Shown here: piece after piece, positions 36,263 to 44,569 of the stretch | Numbering within the stretch: position 1 is the first letter of the stretch | Layout of the letters: the number at the start of each line of letters is the position of its first letter | Source: Dactylosporangium sucinum | GTDB taxonomy: Bacteria > Actinomycetota > Actinomycetes > Mycobacteriales > Micromonosporaceae | Direction: 5' to 3' | Assembly: GCF_014647515.1 (NCBI RefSeq) | Contig: NZ_BMPI01000012.1 | Location: forward strand, 147,546-211,545 | Length of the DNA stretch: 64,000 nt | Made by a program: the position numbers and the translations under genes | Notes under the pieces: generated by a model | What the model was told of the DNA's origin: nothing | Database searches by the model: none | Seen by the model: only the letters and a program-made list of their open reading frames with translations

Positions 36263-36802
36263 ATGCCCGAGTTGAGCCCGCCCACCGTACGCGTGCATGC
36301 GTCGTTCGTCGCCGCCATGAGCGAGTTTTCCGCCGAAGGACGCGGCGATCCCGCTGATGCCAGCATGATCGGCGGTGAGATCCGCGAGTTCGGGTGCCGC
36401 TGGTCGGCTGCGGACGGCTTCGCCGCCTACGTCGACTGGCTGCGGTCGCAGGCCCTGGAGGACTCGCCCCGGCCGGAGGGCTATGTGCCGTCGACGACAC
36501 TGTGGTGGGTCGAGGACGGCGAGTATCTCGGTCGCCTCGCGATCCGGCATCGCTTGACCCCTCACCTTCGCCAGGTCGGCGGCCACATCGGCTACGACGT
36601 TCGACCATCGGCCCGGCGCCGCGGCCACGCCACCGCAATGCTGCGCGCCGCGTTGCCGGTGGCACGTGGCCTGGACATCGGGTCGGCGTTGGTGATGTGC
36701 GACGTCACCAACGTCGCCTCCCGCAGGGTGATCGAGGCCAACGGCGGCATCTTCGAGGACCGATGCGGCGACAAGTTGCGCTTCTGGGTGCCGACCGCGT
36801 AA
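36263..36802 (+). CDS. GNAT-family N-acetyltransferase
   Basis: 179 residues. Acetyl-CoA site in IGYDVRPSARRRGHATAML (the R/Q-x-x-G-x-G/A pattern) and conserved C-terminal part SRRVIEANGGIFED. WWVEDGEYLGRLAIRHRLT is the usual strand 2-3 hairpin before it. The start is one of several in-frame ATGs (36263, 36245, 36227); none has a strong ribosome site. Substrate unknown. Confidence 0.87.
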   Translation: MPELSPPTVRVHASFVAAMSEFSAEGRGDPADASMIGGEIREFGCRWSAADGFAAYVDWLRSQALEDSPRPEGYVPSTTLWWVEDGEYLGRLAIRHRLTPHLRQVGGHIGYDVRPSARRRGHATAMLRAALPVARGLDIGSALVMCDVTNVASRRVIEANGGIFEDRCGDKLRFWVPTA

Positions 36803-37054
36803 CCACGCGCCGCGGCGGCGGCGGGCCGGTCGGCCGGTGTGGAGATCCGGTGAGCGATGCGTGCATCGTCTGGTGCCGGGCCGGCTCGTACCGGACCATC
36901 GGGGATGTGCGGATCGTCGCGGAGGATCGCGGGGCGGCGGCGCTGGCGGGTGGTCGTGGGGCCGGTGCTGGCGGTTGGTGGGGCGTGGGCGGTGGTGGCG
37001 GGGGTTCAGTGCACCACCCGCCGGACCCGAGGCGTTCCCTTCCGGTGCGATGCG

Positions 37055-37798
37055 TCAAGCCGTGGGGGGCATCCACCGTTCGAGCAGCGTCGGGTCGGCG
37101 ACGGCGGACTCGACCTGACGACGCTCCTCCGTGGTGAGGACCAGTTGGCTCAGCCTGGCTCCCCATCCCGGTGCTCGTTCCGGCTCCTCCAGCGTCGTCG
37201 ACAAGTCGAGCAGCATGGCCAGCGCCACCGCCTGCTCCACGGCCGACGCGCTGTCGCCGTGGCGACGCAGCCCCGAGTTCAACGCTCGAAACGCAGCCAG
37301 GTCGTCCTGCTTGAACTCGCGCAGGATCCGCGCATTGTCCAAGACCCGGGCGAGCCCCTGCAGCTGCTTGGATCCTCCGTACTCCAGCTCCGCCGGCTCG
37401 TCGCGCTGGATGAAGATGATCGAGTTGCCGGACGGGTCCATGACGGTGAACCGTGAGGCGCCCGGACGGTAGCGCGTGATCCGGGGCAGTCCCTTGGCGA
37501 GCACCTTCCCGTACGTGCGGCGCATCGCTTCGGTGAACGCCGCGTGGTAAGGCGCGACCACATCGACCAGCACCAAGCATCCGCCGGTGTTCTCCTGGGA
37601 CGGGTCCACGCCGCTGGACGCGGGCCCGTAGTGCAGTGCGAACCCGCTCCACTGGAACGCCAGGTACAGATAGGGCTTTGTCTGCTCGTAGGTCACGGCG
37701 AAGCCCAGCGCGCGCCAGAAGGCCAGGGTCTCCTCCGGCGCGACGCAGGGCAGCAACGGCACGGTGGTCTCGTTGGGCTGGACACTGCCGTCAAGCAT
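37055..37798 (-). CDS. Glyoxalase/VOC-domain protein with C-terminal helical extension
   Basis: 247 residues. The first ~125 residues form a VOC fold (LLPCVAPEETLAFWRALGFAVTYEQTKPYLYLAFQ ... FTVMDPSGNSIIFIQRDEP). The rest (RVLDNARILREFKQDDLAAFRALNSGLRRHG ... RRQVESAVADPTLLERW) is helical, like the extension seen in some bleomycin-resistance-type or VOC adaptor proteins. GAGG lies 8 bases before the ATG. The usual VOC metal ligands are not clearly complete, so an enzymatic role is not assured. Confidence 0.85.
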   Translation of the reverse strand: MLDGSVQPNETTVPLLPCVAPEETLAFWRALGFAVTYEQTKPYLYLAFQWSGFALHYGPASSGVDPSQENTGGCLVLVDVVAPYHAAFTEAMRRTYGKVLAKGLPRITRYRPGASRFTVMDPSGNSIIFIQRDEPAELEYGGSKQLQGLARVLDNARILREFKQDDLAAFRALNSGLRRHGDSASAVEQAVALAMLLDLSTTLEEPERAPGWGARLSQLVLTTEERRQVESAVADPTLLERWMPPTA

Positions 37799-38024
37799 GG
37801 ATCGCACCTCATCGTTCGACGGACCGGCGACGCAGTAGTCTGCCAAATCCGCCGCCGCTGCGCACCTGCACAAAATCGACGGCCATTTGCAAGAACTCAA
37901 CGGGGGCCGGGCGTCCTCGACAACGGGATGCACGCCCCCGAGGAGGCGACGCCCTGCACGCCGCCCGGCCGCGGGCCGAGCGGCGTGTCGTCCGACACCG
38001 TGAACGCTTGTGGTCAGGCCCGGA

Positions 38025-39659
38025 TCAGGGAACCCAGTAGTTGCCGCTGGCGACGATCATCGTCTGGAGCTGGATGCTCGTCGAGTAGTAGTCGGTGCTG
38101 GTGAAGGAGGTGTTGACCATCTTGGTCCACAGCGCGTCGAGCCAGGCCTGGCTGGCCGGGTCGGTGAGCGCGGCCACCGCGAAGGGTGCGAAGAACGCCG
38201 GTTCGCTGCCCGAGGAGATTGCCGTGCCGCCCAGCGAGTAGCCGACGGCGATGTTGTTCGGGTTGCCGCCGGTCTTGGCCTTGATCCACGTGTTCATCTT
38301 GCGGGCCGACGCGAGCGAGGCGGCGTTGCCGCTGGTGATCGCGTCGGCGCCGACGCGCCATGGGGTGCGGCAGGCGTTCCAGAAGTACTTGCCGTCGTTC
38401 GGGTCCTCGAGCACCTGGCCGGGCGCGGGCTTCGGCGTGGTGTTGGTGTTGACCACGAAGTCCGGCAGGAGCCCGGTGCTCGACGCGTACTGGTTCTGCA
38501 GGTTGGTGATGAGGTTCTGGTGCGCGGTGCGGATCGTGTCCCAGGCGGTGTCGCCCGTCGCCGCCTTGAACGCGCGGAAGTGGTCGATCATGAAGTCGGA
38601 CGGCCGGGTCGTCCAGTAGAGGTTGTCGCCCGGGGTGCTCCAGTCACCGAGCAGCAGCAGGTGCGTGGTCGGGTTGACCTCGCTGGCCTTGATCGCGTTG
38701 ATGTGCTTGACGGCCAGCTGCTTGTAGTTGTACGTCCCGGCGCTGCCCCACTGCCGGTCCGCCAGGAGCAGCCCGAACGCCACGTCGAGGTCCCCGTCGG
38801 TGGCCGAGTCCGAGCCGTTGACGCTGCGGCAGGACGCGTCCTGTTCGGCGGCGAGCAGATCCGCGTTGTTCACCGACGGGTGGGCCAGCATGTACTTGAC
38901 CATCCCGTCGAAGATGGTCTTCGCGTTCGGGTCGGCGCCGGCCATGGTCGCCACGACGACCATGCCGTAGCCCTGCGCCTCGGCCACGTAGGGGTGGTCG
39001 GCGTCCGGCGAGATGACCTGGTACCAGCCGTTGCCGCAGTTCTGCTTGACGAACGCGGCCTTCCACTTGTTGTAGTACGTGACGACCGCCTGGTCGACGG
39101 CGGCCTGCGTGCCGCTCGGGCGGAGCGTGCCGGCCGCGTAGGGGAAGCGGTGGCTGCCGAAGGGTACCGCCGGGCCGTCCGTCGCCTGGGCCACCTCGAG
39201 CCAGTCGACGTTCGGTCCGCCGTTGGCGGTCGTCGCCGTGGCCCGGATCGTGTTGGTCCCGGCGTTGAGCGCGGCCGTGATCGTCTTGCTCTGCCAGGTG
39301 TCCCAGTTGCCGGTGCCGTTGAACGCCGAGGCGGCGGCGACGGTCGTGCCGTTGACGGCGATGTCCATCGGCCGGTTGGTGGTCGTGCCGTTGGAGAACC
39401 TGATGGTGAGCGTCGCGCTGCCGGCGGCCGCGGCGGTCACCGACCACTGCACCGACGAGCCGGCGACGTTGTCGTAGTTGACGAATCCGGTACCGCTGTA
39501 GCCGGCGTGGTTGGACTCGGCCACGCCCTGCGTGATCGTGGCCGCCTCGGCTTCGTACCGCGTGGTGGCGGCAGCCGCCGCAGTGGCGAGCGGTGTCATG
39601 GCCACCGTGACGGCGAGCGCCACGAGCGGCACCAGCAGTTGCTTCGGTTGCATTGGCAT
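38025..39659 (-). CDS. Secreted GH8 chitosanase/endo-glucanase with CBM35-like module
   Basis: 544 residues. Signal peptide about 1-28; CBM35-like module 31-155 (RYEAEAATITQGVAESNHAGY, QWSV, NWDTWQ, GGPNVDWLEV); GH8 catalytic domain about 165-544 with the family segment VAEAQGYGMVVVATMAG (acid Glu) and ATDGDLDVAFGLLLADRQW (base-side Asp). GH8 covers cellulases, xylanases and chitosanases; the locus argues for chitosan. Third gene of the minus-strand operon, 6 bases after the chitinase gene. Confidence 0.88.
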   Translation of the reverse strand: MPMQPKQLLVPLVALAVTVAMTPLATAAAAATTRYEAEAATITQGVAESNHAGYSGTGFVNYDNVAGSSVQWSVTAAAAGSATLTIRFSNGTTTNRPMDIAVNGTTVAAASAFNGTGNWDTWQSKTITAALNAGTNTIRATATTANGGPNVDWLEVAQATDGPAVPFGSHRFPYAAGTLRPSGTQAAVDQAVVTYYNKWKAAFVKQNCGNGWYQVISPDADHPYVAEAQGYGMVVVATMAGADPNAKTIFDGMVKYMLAHPSVNNADLLAAEQDASCRSVNGSDSATDGDLDVAFGLLLADRQWGSAGTYNYKQLAVKHINAIKASEVNPTTHLLLLGDWSTPGDNLYWTTRPSDFMIDHFRAFKAATGDTAWDTIRTAHQNLITNLQNQYASSTGLLPDFVVNTNTTPKPAPGQVLEDPNDGKYFWNACRTPWRVGADAITSGNAASLASARKMNTWIKAKTGGNPNNIAVGYSLGGTAISSGSEPAFFAPFAVAALTDPASQAWLDALWTKMVNTSFTSTDYYSTSIQLQTMIVASGNYWVP

Positions 39660-39665
39660 TCCTTC

Positions 39666-41051
39666 TCAGCCGGTGTACTGGACGAGGATCTTGGTGTACG
39701 CGTACGGCGCCTGCGAGACGCCGCTGCACGAGTCGGCGTCGGAGCCGGCGCCGCAGGCCCGGTCGCGGTTGATCGACCAGAAGGTCAGCCGCGCGATGTG
39801 GTGCTGCTGCGCGTACGCCAGGATCGTTTGGAAGTCGGCGAGGGTGACGGTCTCGTCCGCCTCGTCGGTCTTGCCGTTCATCGACGAGATGCCGATCTTC
39901 GTGTAGGCGGCGGCATCGCTGTACCCGTAGGCGCTCTTGACCGCGTTCTTCAGCCCGTCGGCGGCGCTGACCGACGCCGCGCCCATCGTGCCGGTGTGGC
40001 CGCCGAAGTCGAACGGCATGATGGTCCAGCCGTCGTTGTCGAGGCCGGCCGCGGCGCCCTTCTTGATGAGGTCGACGCCGTCGGCGTCCGGCCCGGTCGG
40101 CGTCGTACCGAAGGTGATGAACGTCTTGATACCCGGGTTGTTCGTCTTGATGGTCTTCAGCGCGTTGATGACCCGCTGCCGCACGGTGGCGTTGGAGAAC
40201 TCGGTCGCCTCGATGTCGACGTCGATCGCCTTGAGCTGGTACGCGTTGATGACCTTCTGGTAGGCGCCGGCGAGCGCCGACGCCGACGAGCACTTCTCGC
40301 CGAGCTTGTTGCCGCTCCAGCCGCCGAAGGAGACGATGACGTCGCCGCCGGCGGCGCGGATGGCGTTGATCTTCGACTGGTCGTCGCCGCCGGTGAGCGG
40401 CCGGGAGCCGTCCCACAACGGGTTGCACCCGCCGTCGGAGAGCATGAAGGCGAGCGTGAAGAACTTGATCCCGGTCGCCGACATGACCGACGCCGGGCTC
40501 TGCGGGTTGCCCCAGCCGAAGTACTCGTACGGCGCGACGGCCATGCTCGGCCCGCCGGCGGCGTTCTCGACGGCGGTGAGCCGGTCGACGTTGGGTCCGC
40601 CGTTCGCCGTGGTGGCGGTGGCCCGCACGGTGTTGGCGCCCGCGTTCAGCGTCGCGGTGACGGTGACGTCCTGCCAGGTGTCCCAGTTGCCGGTGCCGTT
40701 GAACGCGACGCCGGACGCGACGGTCGTACCGTTGACGGCGATGTTCATCGGCCGGTTGGTGGTCGTACCGTTGGAGAACCTGATGGTGAGCGTCGCACTG
40801 CCGGCGGCCGCGGCGGTCACCGACCACTGCACGTACGAGCCGCTGACGTTGTCGTAGTTGACGAATCCGGTGCCGCTGTAGCCGGCGTGGTTCGACTCGA
40901 CCACGCCCTGCGAGACGGTGGCGTTCTCCGCCTGGTAGACCGTCGTCGTGGCGGCCTGGGCGGGCCCGATCGGCAGCGCGATCGGGGTCAGCGCTGCCGT
41001 GACGCCGACCGCGAGCGCGGTCAGGCCGGTGCGCCATCTGTTGCGTCGCAT
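39666..41051 (-). CDS. Secreted GH18 chitinase with CBM35-like module
   Basis: 461 residues. Signal peptide about 1-33; CBM35-like module 35-160, nearly the same as that of the GH8 neighbour; GH18 barrel from about 170, with GGDVIVSFGGWSG on strand 3 and catalytic DVDIE (DxDxE) on strand 4 with Glu as acid. It hydrolyses chitin to chito-oligosaccharides outside the cell. Middle gene of the operon with a PQQ dehydrogenase and a GH8 enzyme. Confidence 0.92.
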   Translation of the reverse strand: MRRNRWRTGLTALAVGVTAALTPIALPIGPAQAATTTVYQAENATVSQGVVESNHAGYSGTGFVNYDNVSGSYVQWSVTAAAAGSATLTIRFSNGTTTNRPMNIAVNGTTVASGVAFNGTGNWDTWQDVTVTATLNAGANTVRATATTANGGPNVDRLTAVENAAGGPSMAVAPYEYFGWGNPQSPASVMSATGIKFFTLAFMLSDGGCNPLWDGSRPLTGGDDQSKINAIRAAGGDVIVSFGGWSGNKLGEKCSSASALAGAYQKVINAYQLKAIDVDIEATEFSNATVRQRVINALKTIKTNNPGIKTFITFGTTPTGPDADGVDLIKKGAAAGLDNDGWTIMPFDFGGHTGTMGAASVSAADGLKNAVKSAYGYSDAAAYTKIGISSMNGKTDEADETVTLADFQTILAYAQQHHIARLTFWSINRDRACGAGSDADSCSGVSQAPYAYTKILVQYTG

Positions 41052-41087
41052 CGTTCCTCCAGTAACGGGCCGTGGGCTAGCCGGGGG

Positions 41088-43133
41088 CTAGGCAATGGTG
41101 ATGCGGAAGATCTGGTCGGAGCCGGCGGCTGCGCCGCCGTTGTTGTCGCAGTTGGTGGTCGACAGCCAGAGCTGGTCGGCGCCGGGCACCTTGACGACCG
41201 TGCGCAGCCGCCCGTAGGTGCCGACGTAGTACGCCGCCGGCGAGCCGGTGTTCTCGCCGTCGAGCAGCGGGATCCGCCACAACCGCTCCCCGCGCAGCGC
41301 CGCCATGTACACGACGTCGCGGACGATCGCGATGGCGCTGGGCGAGGCGGTGCTCACCGACCACTGCCGTTTCGGGTTCTCCATGCCGGAGACGCTGCAG
41401 GTGCCCTCGCACGTGGGCCAGCCGTAGTTGCGGCCGGGTTTGATGAGGTTGAGCTCGTCGTACTGGCTGTTGCCGAACTCGGCCTCCCAGAGCCGGCCCT
41501 GCGAGTCCCAGGCGATGCCCTGGGGGTTGCGGTGGCCGTAGCTGTACACGAGCGTGCCGAACGGGTTGCCGGGCGCCGGCGTGCCGTCGGTCTTCATCCG
41601 CAGGATCTTGCCGTTGAGCGAGCTCTTGTCCTGCGCGAGACTCGGTGTCTGCGCCTCGCCGGTCGTCGCGTAGAGGTAGCCGTCGGGACCGAACGCCAGC
41701 CGGCCGCCGTTGTGGTAGCGGTTCTTCATGATGCCGGTGACGAGTGAGGTGTACGCCGTGAGCGTCGTGCCGTTGTAGGTCATCCGGGCGATGCGGTTGC
41801 CTTCGGCGGCGGTGTGCATGACGTACACGAAGTGGTTGGTGTTCCAGTTCGGGTCGACGGCGACGCCGAGCAGGCCGCCTTCGCCGTTGGTGGTGACCGT
41901 GTTCGGCACGGTGCCGACCTGGGTCCGCGCGCCGCTCAGGGTGACCTTGAAGACCTTGAACGAGTCGCGTTCGGTCGCGATCGCCGTCTGGCCGTCCGGC
42001 AGCCACGCGAGTCCCCAGGGGATCGTCCAGCCGGTCGAGACGGTGGTGATGCTCGACGGCACGCCCCCGCTGCACGCGGTGGTGGTGACGGTTCTCGCGT
42101 TGCTCGGTGCGGAGGTGTTGCCGGCGGCGTCCTTCGCGACCAGGGTCAGCGTGTACGTGGTGTTGCACGCCAGCCCGGTGACCGTCGTCGAGGTCACGTT
42201 GCCGACCGACCTGAGCACCGAGCCGCCGGCGCCCAGCACGTCGTACCCCGTCACGCCGACGTTGTCGGTCGACGCGGTCCACGACGTGTCGACGGAGTTG
42301 CCGGCGACGTTCGCGGTGGCGAAGTTGGCCGGCGCGGTCGGCGCCTGGGTGTCGGAGCTCGCGAGGGTCCGGCAGATCGCCTGCGGGCTGCTGGTCGACA
42401 CGTTGCCCGCCGCGTCGCGGCCGAAGACCGACAGGCGGTACTCGGCGTTGGGCTGCAGGCCGGTCAGGGACTTCGACGTGGCCGTGCCGGCGGCCTCACC
42501 GAGCTTGTTGCCGTCGTGGTAGATGTCGTACGCGACGACGCCGACGTTGTCGGTCGAGGCGCCCCACGACAGCAGCAGGCTGTTCTCGGTGATGCTGGCG
42601 CAGGCCGGCTGCCCCGGGGCGGTCGGGGCGGTGGTGTCGCCGGGAACGCCGGCGCTGAGCTTGTCGACGTTGGGTCCGCCGTTGGCGGTGGTGGCGGTGG
42701 CCCGGATCAGGTTCGTCCCGGCGGTGAGACCGACGGTGAACGTCACCGCCTGCCAGGTGTCCCAGGTGCCGGTGCTCGGGAACGACAGCGCGCCGCGCAC
42801 GAGGGTGCCGTTGACGGTGATGTCCATCGGCCGGTCGACGGTGGTGCCGTTCGCGTAGCGGATGGCGACGCTGACGTTGCCCGCGGCGGCGGACGGGACC
42901 GACCACTGGACGTAGCTGCCGGTGACGTTGTCGTAGTTGACGAAGCCGGTGCCGGAGTAGCCGGCGTGGTTGGACTCCACGACGCCGCCCGAGATCGTGG
43001 CGTTCTCCGCCTCGTACCCGGTGGCGGCCGCCTCGGCCGGCAGCGATGGCGGAAGGACGGCGGCCACCACCGCCCCGGCGGCGATCAGCGCGGTGATCCA
43101 GCGTCGTGCCGTTCGCGTTCCTCTCAGGTTCAT
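41088..43133 (-). CDS. Secreted PQQ-dependent aldose dehydrogenase with CBM35-like and two FN3 domains
   Basis: 681 residues. Signal peptide about 1-36; CBM35-like module 38-165; two fibronectin type III domains (about 175-345, DTTAPTAPGQPACASIT and DTQAPTAPANFATANVAG); C-terminal six-bladed propeller of the soluble glucose/sorbosone dehydrogenase family (IPWGLAWLPDGQTAIATERD, YHNGGRLAFGPDGYLYATTGEA with the catalytic His, YGHRNPQGIAWD). It should oxidise an aldose end to a lactone with PQQ and Ca2+. GGAGG precedes ATG 43133. First gene of the operon. Confidence 0.9.
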   Translation of the reverse strand: MNLRGTRTARRWITALIAAGAVVAAVLPPSLPAEAAATGYEAENATISGGVVESNHAGYSGTGFVNYDNVTGSYVQWSVPSAAAGNVSVAIRYANGTTVDRPMDITVNGTLVRGALSFPSTGTWDTWQAVTFTVGLTAGTNLIRATATTANGGPNVDKLSAGVPGDTTAPTAPGQPACASITENSLLLSWGASTDNVGVVAYDIYHDGNKLGEAAGTATSKSLTGLQPNAEYRLSVFGRDAAGNVSTSSPQAICRTLASSDTQAPTAPANFATANVAGNSVDTSWTASTDNVGVTGYDVLGAGGSVLRSVGNVTSTTVTGLACNTTYTLTLVAKDAAGNTSAPSNARTVTTTACSGGVPSSITTVSTGWTIPWGLAWLPDGQTAIATERDSFKVFKVTLSGARTQVGTVPNTVTTNGEGGLLGVAVDPNWNTNHFVYVMHTAAEGNRIARMTYNGTTLTAYTSLVTGIMKNRYHNGGRLAFGPDGYLYATTGEAQTPSLAQDKSSLNGKILRMKTDGTPAPGNPFGTLVYSYGHRNPQGIAWDSQGRLWEAEFGNSQYDELNLIKPGRNYGWPTCEGTCSVSGMENPKRQWSVSTASPSAIAIVRDVVYMAALRGERLWRIPLLDGENTGSPAAYYVGTYGRLRTVVKVPGADQLWLSTTNCDNNGGAAAGSDQIFRITIA

Positions 43134-43221
43134 CGGTCCTCCAAGGCGTGCGATTCCGGGCCGGCCGAGGCAGCCTGCACCCGCCGGCGGGCCGCCGCCG
43201 GCCGAGGAGCTCGGAATTGTT

Positions 43222-43234
43222 AGGCAGGTTGCCT
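43222..43234 (-). promoter_or_regulatory. ROK-type operator upstream of the chitinolytic operon
   Basis: AGGCA-GGT-TGCCT inside TTAGGCAGGTTGCCTGATA. The layout (TTAG-x-CA, 3 bases, TG-x-CT) matches the site in front of the ROK gene at 43389-43403. It lies about 90 bases upstream of the dehydrogenase start codon, beside a candidate -35 TTGACA (43276-43271, minus strand). Confidence 0.55.
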
Positions 43235-43345
43235 GATAGTTAGAAAAAGGGAACACCGCATCGACGATCGTGTCAACCATCAATCTGTTGCCGACCCCGC
43301 CCGGACGACGCCGACGGGCGTTGCCGGTCTCCCGAACTCCGGTCA

Positions 43346-43375
43346 TTGACAGACGCCGGTACCGACGCTTACCTT
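43346..43375 (+). promoter_or_regulatory. Promoter of the ROK regulator/importer operon
   Basis: TTGACA (43346-43351) and TACCTT (43370-43375), 18 bases apart. The palindrome at 43389-43403 then lies about +7 to +21, right for repression by the encoded ROK protein. Confidence 0.55.
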
Positions 43376-43388
43376 TGCCCGCAACTGT

Positions 43389-43403
43389 TAGTCAATCTGA
43401 CTA
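43389..43403 (+). promoter_or_regulatory. ROK-type operator in front of the ROK gene
   Basis: A perfect inverted repeat TAGTCA-ATC-TGACTA just downstream of the predicted promoter and 20 bases ahead of the start codon. Together with the related site at 43222-43234 it implies that one regulator controls both divergent operons. Confidence 0.65.
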
Positions 43404-43423
43404 TTAGTCGACGGGAGGTTGCG

Positions 43424-44560
43424 GTGCTCGGCGGATCCTCCAAGCTGCTGAAGGCGCTCAACGAGGCCGCGGCGCTCGGCCACCTGCTCGACCGCGGGCA
43501 GCTGACCCGCGCCGAGCTGCGGACGCTGACCGGGCTGTCCAAGCCGACCGTCTCCGAGGCGATCCGCCGGCTCACCGAGGCCGACCTCGTCCACACGGTC
43601 GGACACGAGACCGGGCGGCCCGGGCCGAACGCCGAGGTGTACGCGGTGCGTCCGGACGCCGCGTACGCGGTCGCGATGTCGGTGCGTGACTGCGCGCCGT
43701 CGCTCACCGCGGCCCTGTACGACCTGCGCGGCGAGCAGCGGGCCCGGATCGCCGCGCAGGTCGACTTCGCCCGGACGGACCCGCTCGCGGCGGTCGACGA
43801 CATGATCGACGCGCTGTGCGCCGCCGCGGGCGTCAGCCGGGAGCCGGTCGCGCACCTGCAGCTCGCGGTCGCGGGCGCGTTCGACCCCCGGGACCGGGTC
43901 ATCCACCACGTCGACGTCCCCCGCTGGAGCCGCCCGGGGCTGGTCGACGAGCTGGCCGACCGGCTCGGCGTAGCGGTGGAGGTGGACAACGACGTCAACC
44001 TCGCCGCGCTCGCCGAGCGGGCACACGGCGCCGCCCAGGGCGCCGAGGGTTTCGTGCTGCTCTGGCTCGGTGACAGCGGCCTCGGCCTCGCCATCGACCT
44101 CGGCGGCGGCACCTTGCTCCGCGGTGCGCGCGGTGCCGCCGGCGAGATCGGCTACATGCCGGTGATCGCCGAACACTCGCGCGACTTCCACGACCTGGTG
44201 AGCGGCGATGCCGTACGGGCGCTGGCCGCCGCACGGGGACTGCCGGAGGCCGAGATGTTCGGCGACGCGGCCTTCGTCGGCGAGCTCGCCGCCCGGATCG
44301 CACTCGGGCTGTCGGCCGTGCTGGCGGTCCTCGACCCGCCGCTGGTGGTCCTCGGCGGCGAGCTCGGCCGGGCCGGCGGCGAAGCCCTCGCCGAGCCGGT
44401 CGCCAAGTCCGTGTACCACCCGGGTTCACCGGAACCTCTGGAGACGGTGATCGCGGTCTCCACCGTCGACGACGACGCGCCCCTGCTGGGCGCGGCCGGC
44501 GCGGCGGTCTCCGCGGTGCGCGAGACCCTCCTCGCCGCACTGCGCCAACCAACTCCTTAG
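43424..44560 (+). CDS. ROK-family transcriptional regulator (CsnR-like)
   Basis: About 378 residues. N-terminal winged helix (LLDRGQLTRAELRTLTGLSKPTVSEAIRRLTEADLV) followed by the ROK kinase-like domain (AVAGAFDPRDRVI, VEVDNDVNLAALAER, DLGGGTLLRGARGAAGEIGYMPV). GTG 43424 has GGGAGG 5 bases upstream. The ROK Cys-rich zinc motif is not present. First gene of the import operon and likely repressor of both divergent operons, released by a chito- or chitosan-oligosaccharide (inference from the Streptomyces CsnR system). Confidence 0.93.
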   Translation: MLGGSSKLLKALNEAAALGHLLDRGQLTRAELRTLTGLSKPTVSEAIRRLTEADLVHTVGHETGRPGPNAEVYAVRPDAAYAVAMSVRDCAPSLTAALYDLRGEQRARIAAQVDFARTDPLAAVDDMIDALCAAAGVSREPVAHLQLAVAGAFDPRDRVIHHVDVPRWSRPGLVDELADRLGVAVEVDNDVNLAALAERAHGAAQGAEGFVLLWLGDSGLGLAIDLGGGTLLRGARGAAGEIGYMPVIAEHSRDFHDLVSGDAVRALAAARGLPEAEMFGDAAFVGELAARIALGLSAVLAVLDPPLVVLGGELGRAGGEALAEPVAKSVYHPGSPEPLETVIAVSTVDDDAPLLGAAGAAVSAVRETLLAALRQPTP

Positions 44561-44569
44561 GAGGATGCC

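Noticed and set aside
36803..37054. Frames in the gap after the GNAT gene, one encoding a Gly/Trp-rich stretch and one a hydrophobic stretch
   Set aside because: G-rich GGTGG/GCGG runs produce the hydrophobic or glycine-rich look in each frame; no start with ribosome site and no family resemblance was seen.
38010..41747. 1245-codon plus-strand open frame opposite the chitinolytic operon
   Set aside because: Repetitive Arg/Val/Gly/Asp-rich translation, no recognisable domain, and it runs antisense to three well-supported secreted enzymes. The repeats in it simply reflect the duplicated CBM modules.
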